Source: Brasenia schreberi (lineage: Eukaryota > Streptophyta > Magnoliopsida > Nymphaeales > Cabombaceae). From it: a stretch of 64,000 nt of DNA. The translations under genes were made by a program, and so were the position numbers. Under the pieces are notes generated by a model. That model did no database searches and was not told the origin of the DNA. It saw only the letters and a list, made by a program, of their open reading frames with translations. The stretch covers positions 7,094,001-7,158,000 of the forward strand of contig JAYKKT010000059.1 in NCBI GenBank assembly GCA_036023115.1, read 5' to 3'. This document shows, piece by piece, positions 24,543-34,800 of the stretch (the first letter of the stretch is position 1; the number at the start of each line of letters is the position of its first letter).

Positions 24543-25232
24543 ATGGGGTCGTCTTCCGAGAGCAATTTTTTCAAGATTGTGGTTGTTGGCGATTCCTGCG
24601 TTGGCAAAGCCCATTTCTTCAACAGATTGATTCGCCAGCGACCAGAGTTCCATCGATCATGGGTTGGCGTGTGTGCCATGTCAAATTTCACCATGGCCGA
24701 AAACTCGTCAGCGTTGGCATCTTTCTAAACAACCAATTGCGTTGTGAATATTGCTGCATTGGACCTTCTCATGTGCACGAATTCAGTTGGGCAGTACGTT
24801 CTTACTTCTCTGGAGCGACGGGGCGTTCTTGATTTACGATATCACCAATAGGTCAAGCTTCTCCCATGTAAAGGAATGGCTCTTAGATCTGAGGTTGTAC
24901 GGGGAAGAAGATATCATAGTGGCGGTGGTGGAAACCAAATCAGATGTCAGATTCAGGCGCGCGCCCTTGACTGCCAAGAAGCAACTGATTTCGCTACGAG
25001 AGAGGGACTGATCTTCGACACAGAGATGACAGTGCTGGACAATCAGACGTTGATCGATACATTTATGGAAATGATTGAATCGTTGCTCGAGAAAGAAACG
25101 CGAACAAGGGATGGGGCTGCTTCGAACACTAGTACTCCAACTTCTAGCGATTATGATAAATCCTTACTGAAAGGGGGAGAGAGGAGAGAATTGTGGGAAT
25201 TGAGGTTAAGAAAAGAGAGACTGTTAAATTGA
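24543..25232 (+). pseudogene. Rab-like small GTPase pseudogene B
   Basis: Starts MGSSSESNFFKIVVVGDSCVGK; the P-loop keeps GKA instead of GKS. A one-base loss at about 24675 shifts the frame within the WVGV region, a second shift lies near 24825 (before GAFLIYDITNRSSF), and a third near 24985 (before ATDFATREGLIF). The G4 box reads ETKSD. Intron acceptor at about 24785 (TTCAG). The C-terminal end runs to 25232 with a Ser/Thr-rich stretch and a basic end, without a prenylation motif. Order and wording follow Rab proteins, closest by eye to the RabA/Rab11 type. Confidence 0.8.
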
Positions 25233-25239
25233 AATTGGG

Positions 25240-26600
25240 TGTGAGCAGAGAATGGATATGAAATTAAATTTGAAAAAAAAAATCTATAAATAATAATTTA
25301 AAAGAAATGTACAATGGTAAATTTCACTATTATTTAAAATAGAACAGTAAAACTGTTCATGCAAGATTTTACATTGAATGCCATTTGGAACTGCTTTACA
25401 CGGTAATCAAATCAGTCCCTGCTTGTATCTTGTGAAATAAAGCTTCACTTTATTCTGCCGCAGAAAGCTTTTGTAGGCCGCAAACTCGTGCCTTCTAAGC
25501 TTTTCCGAGTACGTACAAATAAAATCAGCCTATAACACTATATGGTGCGCATAAAATGGATTAGGTTAGACTGGGTTTCAGCTTGGTTAAATTTGGATGA
25601 AGTTCGTGTCAAACTGGGCTCAAACGGGTCCGAATCGTTTATAGAGATGGTGGGTCGGCTTAAAAGGAATGGGTTAGCTAATGGGAACCGCTCATATTAC
25701 CTAGCTAGGTTCGGACCGAGTTAAACACCACCATATCAGCAACACAGATGGCAGCGACGGTAAATACGGGATTTCTGGTTTGTGGAGGTCCATTCAGACT
25801 GATAATTAACGATGTGCAAATGAGCTAAACGTAGTATATATATACACCCAGAGCAAAGGACTGGTTTGTGGAAGTCCTAATCCATATTACTTCTTGGGGT
25901 GTTCCAATGATCGCATCATGCTTCCTGATCTCAACTTATTAGAAGGTTGGGATTAATTAAGAACGATTTTGTATGCATATTTCACAACCGCTCTCTATAT
26001 ATAACATACAAATATATATATAGGAACATTACACCTAAATGCTTGAAATGTTTAAGTAGATTATCTAAACATGAATCAATGTATGCATTCTATGTGCATA
26101 TATATATATATATACATATATATATGTATATATATACATATATATATGTATATATATAACTTACAAATACTATCTTGTTCTTCTAAATGAAGAACTAACC
26201 GTTAATGAAAGTTCCACTATTTTAACATGGTACATACTACAAATTGTAGAAGAAAATACAAAAGTTGTTAATAATAATTTGAATCGAAGATAATAATGTT
26301 GACACAAAATTAACAAAGGTTGCCTGTCTTTATAAAAATAAATAAGAATCAGCAAATGTTATCCGTGAACAATGTACACCAAATTACTTCATCTTAGATA
26401 TATTTTATTAACTTGTCAATAACCAACATAGATAAATTTAGAGCTGATTTTTCATATAATCAAATATTAACTTTGAACAAACCTATCATCTGTTCATTCA
26501 TCCTCCAACATATTTACGCATAATGGGATATCTCTCTTTTAGCACTGTCCCAAAAAAAAATCTAAATCATGTAAAGGTTTTCCATTTTTCTCAAAAATGT
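25240..26600. other. intergenic between loci B and C
   Basis: Mostly AT-rich. 25541-25730 is a GGGTTxGGCTxA-type repeat. 26098-26158 is an imperfect TATATACA microsatellite. No gene recognised. Confidence 0.4.
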
Positions 26601-26604
26601 CACA

Positions 26605-26640
26605 CAAAACGCGATCACGCTTGTCATATAAATTCTTCAC
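26605..26640 (+). promoter_or_regulatory. core promoter of locus C
   Basis: GCGATCACGCTTGTCATATAAAT with TATAAA at 26627-26632, about 150 bp before the ATG. It matches the block at loci A and B. A (CT)n tract at 26714-26747 lies between it and the ATG, presumably in the 5' UTR. Confidence 0.6.
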
Positions 26641-26709
26641 CTTGATCCATGCGCATCATTCCGCAACGACTTCTTTCTCTTCGTCCTCTCGTGCTTCATT
26701 TATTTCCCT

Positions 26710-26753
<44 letters not shown>

Positions 26754-26777
26754 CGTCTGCTTTATTTCTTTTAAATC

Positions 26778-27501
26778 ATGGCCGAACTGTTCAAGATGGT
26801 GCTGCTGGGCGATTCGAAGGTCGGCAAATCAAAGATCTTCGAACAAGTGGCAAGCGAGACATTCCATGCCCAGTATTCGCCCACCGTCGGAGTACGTATG
26901 TTCACATGGGATTATCCCCTTGGAAGTAATCTTTTGAAGATCGAGCTGTGGGACACCTCCGGCCAAGAACAGTAAGTTTAGTTCTTTTTGAAATGGTGAA
27001 TTAAAGCATCTTTTACTTTAACAATGAACCGCTGAACGTACTCTTGTTGCACGCAGATTCTTGCCGGAAGTACGTTCTTGCTGCCGTGGTGCACATGGAG
27101 TGTTCTTCGTGTACGATATCTCTAATTTTGCTAGTTTCTTCAACGTCAGGTATTGGATTGCAGTGATGAGTGAAAACAACCCGCGACAAGAAACAGTGAT
27201 GTCGCTCCTTGGAACCATGTCGTACATCGGGTCACAGAGAGCTATCTACGCCCCGAACGCATCTGCATTGGCGGAGAGAGAGGGAATGAGTTTCTTCATG
27301 GATCTTTGTCCGATCGAGACAAACAACGTCAAACGTGCAGTCATCAAGATGCTGGAAAAGATAATCTTGAAGAAGTGGCCGAATCTGGAAGTGTCAAACA
27401 TGATCATACCAGCTCCCGTCGTCGACACAAATTCAGAGAATGACGTCGAGTCGGTCTCAAGTAATAATCCAAGCAGCGATTGTGATTCTTCTTCTCCATG
27501 A
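26778..27501 (+). CDS. atypical Rab-like small GTPase (locus C, intact frame)
   Basis: Two exons, 26778-26971 and 27057-27501, joined by an 85-bp GT-AG intron at the Q/F position of WDTSGQEQF, close to the usual intron site of plant RabA genes. The product has 212 residues, a normal Rab size. Visible motifs: P-loop GDSKVGKS (11-18), switch I Thr36 in SPTVGV, G3 WDTSGQE (58-64) with the catalytic Gln kept, and VYDIS. The base-recognition box, normally GNKxD, reads GTMSY (117-121), and the ETSA box reads MDLC. The tail is Ser/Asp/Asn-rich and ends DCDSSSP, without the Cys pair needed for geranylgeranylation. If expressed, it should be a soluble Rab-like protein with altered guanine specificity or no nucleotide cycling; this is inference. 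Sister loci A, B, D and E are broken. It could be a young pseudogene without stops. Confidence 0.75.
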
Positions 27502-28830
27502 CCCGCAGGCTTCTCTCTCTCTCTCCGCTTCTTGATCTTTGGGTTCTGTGGTTTGTTTGTTCACTGAATATGAATTCTTCTTCTCTTTGAATCTTGGTAG
27601 TTTTTTATGAAGCTTATTCATTTGGATTTGCAATTTAACACTACGAGTACATGCACTTTTGCTGCCATGCAAATTAAACTGGGCAATTTTTCCCATTTAT
27701 TTAGTGCACCCTTCTTTCCTGTCTTAAAAAGTTTTTCTTCATTGATTATATTGGCATGCATGCAATAGTATTTGAAAAACGCTGAGAAAAGTTTCTCTAG
27801 ATTGACGACGGAGGGGTTTTATGCTTCAAAGGGAAGGAAGTGCATATTGCGCCCAGTTCGTAACATATCAAACTAACATATTTCTGCTTGCTCTTTTTGC
27901 CGTTCTTTGGCTTAGTTTGAGTTTGGAATCATCACTTATTGGGTTCTTAAGAATTGATCGTTCTGGTGCAACTTATTAGTACGGGTTTCTTTTCGAGTAA
28001 CTAAAATTATACATGTGAGATTCTTGGCTTCTTTCAATCTAATGTTGTTTTCTTGATTCCGTATTTGGTTTGTTTTGGAAACTTACACTCAAAACCATGG
28101 CTTTGCATTTGATTTGTACATGAATCTAATACTCCTGTTTCAGCTTCTTACTAGTTTCACGGACTAACATAGAACTCGAACTTTTTGCTTAATTTTTTCA
28201 ATACTATGCCACATGGAGTTGGGACTTTTGCCTTGTGCATTGGATGGCAACAGACAAATTGATGACCAATCCACAATACAATCACATAATGACCCACAAC
28301 AGAATATAAAAGTGAAATAAAAGAGGTTGGACGAAGGCAATTCAAGCAACTAGAGGTTGGTGGGCATAAGCACATGGAACCGATTTGCATTGTGTTTGTG
28401 CTTATGTATCTTGACAAAATTTTGTCAAAGTCTCTACTTATACGAGGGCAATTATGGCAACTAGAGGTTGTTGGCACTTAGAATGCATATCAACAACCAT
28501 AATTAACAATTGACATATATATAATGTAAAAAGACACATCGTATCATATAAAGCTCTATAATATATACTATATATAAATTTTCCAGTTGTGTGTGGGTCT
28601 ATATATTTACAAAAACTGAGAGTTGCCAGACATCTTACCATGTAAACGATCTATGTTCTTTATGCGATTAAATGAATCATGTAGATTGAGTTACCCGTTA
28701 ATATCAACCCAGGATCGATGTCATTTATTTCATATTAATACATTAAATATAATTATGGCAGTTAATGCCATCTCATGGCAGATTAGACATGACTCATTGT
28801 CGACGTTTCTGTTAATGGATCGGCAGACTC
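27502..28830. other. 3' flank of locus C and intergenic sequence
   Basis: No gene recognised. GGCAATTCAAGCAACTAGAG at 28336 and GGCAATTATGGCAACTAGAG at 28445 are an imperfect direct repeat (about 109-bp spacing). Confidence 0.4.
28513..28612 (+). repeat. dispersed repeat, copy 1
   Basis: TATATATAATGTAAAAAGAC through CATATAAAGCTCTATAATAT to TATATAAATTTTCC and GTGTGGGTC. It matches 31026-31115 nearly base for base outside the TA tracts. Confidence 0.6.
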
Positions 28831-28837
28831 TCCATGT

Positions 28838-29135
28838 ATGAGAAAGTACCCTCTCTCAGCGAATTCAGTTGCTTCTTCGTGGTCGAGGGCCCGCGTGACC
28901 CTGAAATCCAACTTGGTTCCAACAAGCGACACAACGATATCTTCTTCCTCGTACACCCTCAAATCCGTAAGTCAATCCTTCAAACGGAAGAAACTTGACC
29001 TGTTGCAGGTATGGTACATCAAGAACGCCCACTGTGCTCGACGGGAGGAACTTTAATTGCTGTATAGCCAATCGGTTGAACAAATTGCCTTGGTCGACAA
29101 CGGAATCGCCCAGAAGCACAATCTTGAAAAAATAG
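28838..29135 (-). pseudogene. Rab-like small GTPase pseudogene D, exon-fusion deletion
   Basis: Minus strand: LFFQDC-like start, then MLLGDSVVDQGNLFNRLA (P-loop broken as in A), KFLPSSTVGV, then directly the exon 2 sequence encoding LTDLRVYEEEDIVVSLVG in another frame, the G4 box GTKLD, and EEATEFAERE. The G3 box, the intron and the first part of exon 2 are absent, so one deletion joined switch I to the middle of exon 2. The promoter block is also absent. Confidence 0.75.
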
Positions 29136-29252
29136 CTCGAAATTGCATTAGCAAAAGGTCAATTGCTTTTATAAAAACAAATAAGAACCGCGTCATCAAA
29201 TTTAGGCTGTTGTTTGAAGTACTTCAGTTTTTAAATAGTTGAAAGTAGATTT

Positions 29253-29470
29253 ATGTCCTTTAGACGCAATTCTCTGCACGTAAAGCGACGAGTACCGTCT
29301 GTGAACATGCTACTCGAATGGATATTTAATTTAGCATCAAAGATGGATTGCCAGAAAATGGATATGACGCTGTTCCGTGATATTCCAACGAAGGGCTCAA
29401 GCAAGCAATTAAATGCAAGACCCTTCAATAGGATGATCTTGACGGGTCATATGTCATTCCCTTTCCCGTC
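29253..29470 (+). promoter_or_regulatory. degraded promoter region of locus E
   Basis: Aligns with 24251-24425 upstream of B. The TATA block is degraded here (GGGTCATATGTCATTCCC instead of CATATAAACTC), which fits a silent locus. Confidence 0.5.
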
Positions 29471-29587
29471 ACGTTCATCTATTCGTCAAAGACTAATTCC
29501 CATCATTAGTTTTGCGTATTAATCATCAAACACAAACTTTCGTAGCCCTTTTCCTTCTCTGCGACGGCTTCTCTTTTTCTTCGCCAC

Positions 29588-30261
29588 CTGGGGAGTCTTC
29601 ACAGAGCTATTCTTTCAAAATTGTGCATGTGGGCGATCACAGCGTCGGGAAATCCAATATGTTCAACTGATTGGCTGGCCAGCAGTTACAGTTCCCAAGT
29701 CCGTCTGTGGCCTTTGGATATTTCCCCACCGGCCAAAATCTCATCAGAGTTCACTAGTGGGATACAGGCCGCCATGAGAAGTATCGTTTCTTTCTGAAGG
29801 CACAAACTAAACCCCGATCTCGTTTGGTATTTTTGTGTTGAAGCTTTTCATTTGCATGCAGATTCAGTTCGTAAGTGCGTGATTACTTCCGCAGAGCACA
29901 TGGGGCGTCCTTGATATGCGATATCACCAACAGGTCAAACTTCTCCCATTTGAAGTATTGGCTCACAGATCTGAGTATGTACCCGGAAGAAGATATTGTG
30001 GTCTCGCGGATTGGAACCAAGTCGGATATCATATTCATGCGGAACGTGAAGAAGCAACTGAAAATTAACTAACAGAGAGGGACTGCTATTTCGACACATC
30101 TGCGGCTGACAACAGAAACATCGACCATGAATTCATGGAAATGATTGAAAGGCTGCTGGAGAACCTATGGTGGACAAGGAACGGGACGAGAAACCGCATA
30201 CCAGATTCCAGCACCACCGTAACTTCTGCTTACGAAGAGTAGATCTCAAATAATTCTCCGT
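29588..30261 (+). pseudogene. Rab-like small GTPase pseudogene E
   Basis: The start codon context of B (ACCATGGGG) reads ACCTGGGG here, so the ATG is lost. Exon 1 keeps SFKIVHVGDHSVGKSNMFN with a complete P-loop, followed at once by a TGA. The G3 box reads WDTGRHE after another in-frame stop. Exon 2 (from about 29870) encodes VRDYFRRAHGASLICDITNR, a G4 box GTKSD, then frameshifts; the end keeps VTSAYEE*ISNNSP, equivalent to the Ser-rich tail of A. Confidence 0.8.
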
Positions 30262-31860
30262 GACTATTAATGGCTTGATCTTTCGAAACATCAGTTCTTG
30301 GTGGTTTCTAGTGCAACTTTTGTTCACTTTAATTCTTGCAAGCTGGACATGTTCTTTGGCTTCAATCTTTGTTCATCTGAGTTCTTGTAATCTCGTGTTC
30401 TGCATTGAATAAGAAAGGCAACGAACCGAGATTGATTGATTCTTGTACATTGTGGAGTTGGACTACCATTTGGACGATATATATATATAGAGAGAGAGAG
30501 AGAGAAAGAAAGAGACCCGCAGTGTTAGCTCACCTTGCAGGGGCTCTCTGGTTCCAGTTCCGCCAGGGGTGCTTGAGTGTGTGTCTGTCTTTAGCCTCCC
30601 AATTCAATAGGGAATATAAATCATAAATGACATGCATTTTGTCTCCCACCTGGAACATAGCCCTGGTGACAATGTAACCATCATGCTAATATATATGTAT
30701 TAATTATTTACAATCAGTGTTCATAGTCACAAAAATATCAAATCAGTGGCGTATCGGGTCAACTGATTACCCTCGGTTTGGTCAAATCGAACCCAGGTCA
30801 AGGTTTCAACAGTTATAAATTTGGGTCCATTTTGAAGACCCAAATAAAACAAGAAGCAGGTCGGCGTTCAAAAATAACCCGACTACAAACCCATGTGTAT
30901 TGTATGTGTTAAATATAAATATATATGTATATACATGTGTATGTATTTATGCATCTATTATATATGTGAATGTATAAGTGTGTATATATATATTTTGTAT
31001 ATATACTACAATCTATATATTCATATTTATATATAATGTAAAAATGCACGTTATATAAATATAAAGCTCTATAATATTTACTATGTATAAATTTCCCGAT
31101 CCTGTGGGTCCATCTGGACCCGACCTTATTTATGTGAGATCACTTTTTAATGACGGACCACACCCGAGGTGCCTGACACCCAAGACAGACTGATTTTTGT
31201 GTTGAATTCGGGTCAGTGGGTTGTCTTCTCGGGTCTAAAATCGCCACTTCTAAGATGGACCATTCTAAGTTCGACTCTGCCATTCCAACCTACCCATTTA
31301 GGAAGTAGTGGTGTCCTGTAGTACCAGAAGATCTACAAAGCCTTTAATGTGGGGGGCAAATATCCTATGGTTACATCCTTTTCCTGTTCCCGTCCCCATT
31401 CTCATTCCTCTGACGGGGATGAAGAAGTTTCCCATTTTCATCCTCGTGTCTCTTGACGGGTCCCCGACGTTCAAGTATATATTATAGTCTAATTGTCGTT
31501 TGAAATGAAAACCTAATATATATGAATACATTCAAGTTTGAGTATATTATTACGATCAATCCTTAAGTCTTTTATCTTCTTTTTCTTCTATGAATACTTG
31601 GTCCTTACCGTGTTAGGATGGACCTGCAAACCTATTAGTGTGTTTGATCCAGGGTATCAAGCAATTGGTATTGTAACCATAGCTCTATGCCTACATGAGA
31701 CTGAAACCCATGGTAAGAACCCTATGTAGTTTCTTGTTTGATTTGTAATTGGAATTGACAATGAGAACTATGGTTACATGTTTGATTTTTTTTTTAGACT
31801 TGATATCAAATAGATTCCGTTGTCAAAAAGGTGACTTCCACCAAAGTGAAGGTGAATGGA
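30262..31860. other. intergenic with repeats, no gene
   Basis: (TA)n(GA)n at 30478-30505. A GGGTC-rich unclassified repeat at 30740-31270, including the second copy of the 28.5-kb dispersed repeat at 31026-31115. Nothing protein-coding recognised. Confidence 0.45.
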
Positions 31861-31864
31861 GCTG

Positions 31865-34800
31865 CTTGAAAACATAATTTCAAGTCTTTTGTTTTCTTAA
31901 TATATATCTTAGAATGCTTTTCACAGTTATCCAATGTTGTCATTCACGATTACTTTGATATGTACTCACAGGACCAACAACGAAGCTCATATCAGGTCTT
32001 TTACATAATATAATGTATATCAAGCTCCTCACAGCTTGTGTATAAGGAACATTAGTTTTATCATCTCCTTCACCAAAACAATCAGCATTACTCAATTTCA
32101 CCCATTCGTAATGGGTATAAATGCAGACTTTCATTCACCTATTTTAAACTTCTTAATTATATAAGTAATATATATCTCCTGAAAAGTATAAAAGTTTAGA
32201 TTATTTATCTCGAGAAATCTTTATAACCAGGATATAGGATGTTTCCTCCATATCCTTCATTTCCAACCTTGAGTTTAACCATGACATGGTTTTGACAATC
32301 ATCTCATTGTCATTCTCCGTAAACAATATGTCATCATGCATATAATGATAAGATGACAAAGTGGCTCCCACTATTCCAAACATATATATAGTGGTTAAGT
32401 TCATTAGTCATAATCCCAAGTTCAATAATAGCATTTTAAAAAGTCAAATACCATTGACGAGGTGATTGTCTAAGGTCATATAGGGATTTTTCAACCTATA
32501 TATTTATCTTCTCAAACTTTAACTCTATATCATTCGGGTTGTTACATATATATGATTTCATCTAAATCTCTATTTAGGAAAGCAATTTTTATATCGAAAT
32601 GATTTAAGTCCAAATCATAATATGCTGATTTCGGCATGAGTATTCTTATGAATGCAAATTTTGCAATAGGAGAATATGTCAACATATTTTATCCCATCTT
32701 TTTGCGAAAAACCTTTAAAACCAACTTCGGTTTACACTTGTTTATTGTTCTATTAACCTTATATTTTTTTGAGAACTTATTTATAGTTTATAGCTTTCCT
32801 TTCTTTAGACAAATCAATTAATTTCTAGACTTGTTTTTCTCAATAGATTCAATCAACTCATCCATGACTTTTTTCCAGTCTGATGTTTGAGATAAGTCAA
32901 TAGTCTGCCAATAAGTTAAGTTATTGGTCAGTTCATCTAAATCTACTGAATTGCATACTTCCTTTAAAAGGTAAGTATAATAATATTTTAAGTAGGACGG
33001 TGTGACCCTAAGTCTTTTATGTCCACTTAAAGTTTCAATTTTTTCAGGAAGATCATATATGAGTTTAAACGATGATTGATCTAGATCTACTAGATCGTCA
33101 ACATACTCATCAACATTTTAAAAAATATCATTCTTAGTGTCTTCTAGGAATTCAACATCCATGCTTTCTATGAATCTACGGTCCTTGTTATAAAATCGAT
33201 ATCCCTTAAATCCTTTAAGATATCAAATAAATAAACATCTTAAGGACCGATTATCTAACTTGTCTCTACACTGGTTAAGTTTTTTACATAAAGACATATT
33301 CACACCTCTTGAGATGATCTAGGTTTGGTTTTTCCTAAACCACATCTCATATGGTATAAAGAATATAGTTGTATTTATAACATATACAATTATACTTATT
33401 GCTTTATCCAAAATACCCTTTATAGAGATGTGTCTATTAACATGAGCCCTGTCATATTGAGTAAGGTCTTATTATATCTTCCTGTTACACTATTTTGTTG
33501 AGGTGCCTCAGCATTATATTTTGTTTTGAAATACCAAAGTTTTTATAGAATTCTAGAAATTCTGTTGAGGTATATTCACTACCTAGATCCCACTTCAAAG
33601 ATCTCCTAGGTTGTATTTTCTTTTAAACTACATCTCATATGGTGTAGTGAATAGTTCTTTACACCATTTTGTTCTCATATGGTGTAGTGAATAGGTTGGA
33701 TTTTCTTTGAGTATGTATACTGTTCTACTTACTACTTCTCTCTAAAATATCTTTGGTAGATGGGCATCTATTAACATTGACCTTCTAATGTTTAGTAAGA
33801 TCTTATTATATCTTTCAGCTACACCATTTTGTTAAGGTATCTTAGGTATTTTATTTTGCTTTTAAATACCAAAGTCTTTACATAATTCCAAAAGTTTTGC
33901 AGAGGTATATTCACCACCTCTATCTGATCTAAAGACTTTGATTGTATTCCCTAGTTGATTTTCAACTTTCTGTTTATATTCTTTAAATACTTAAAGTATA
34001 TCAAATTTATGTACGAATATATATATATATGTATATCTTGAGTAATCATCAATAAATATTATTAAATAAATACTTTTTCGATGTAACCTTACAACAGGGT
34101 TGTTGTCCTTATTGACTTTTTAGGAAAAAAAAAACTCTTGTCATTTTTTCTTATATACAGGCTTTACACTTTGTTAAAGTGTTTTCCTCAAATTTTCGCG
34201 TTGGATAATTTTCTTAACTTTTATAGACTTATACGCCCTAGGCATTTATGCCATATATTCACATCAATATTAAAGTCAAAATAATATAAGTTGAAGAACT
34301 TTCAATTTTATTTATTTTCAACTTAAACAATTCATGTTTTACATCAAATTCTTTAGAGAAAAATACTCTCTCATGCTTCCCCAGAATCACTTTGCTAGGA
34401 ATAAACCTGACCTTGAAACCCTTCTTCACTAATACTGGGAACGAAACCAGATTGCGCCTTATATATAGCACAATCAATACATCAATTAGTACGACCGATG
34501 TGTATAGTACATAAATTCTAAAGGATCAATTCCAACAACATATAATAAAGTATTATTTCTCATGTATACCTGATGTTTTCTTGGTTTATATTACTTTAGA
34601 TACATTACACCTTTCTTGATCTTTGAAATGTGTCTCATTGCTCTTGAGTCAATTCATCAACCAATCACCGAGCAGTCTATGTATAACCATTATGATATCA
34701 CGCAGATTATGTACTGCTTCTCTAATTGTTTGTATTTTTCATTGTTTCTACCATTTTTCTTGTTGGGGTAATCTCTCTTATAATCTTTCTTATACTGTCC

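Noticed and set aside
30133..30327. Minus-strand small protein
   Set aside because: It is antisense to exon 2 of Rab-like pseudogene E.
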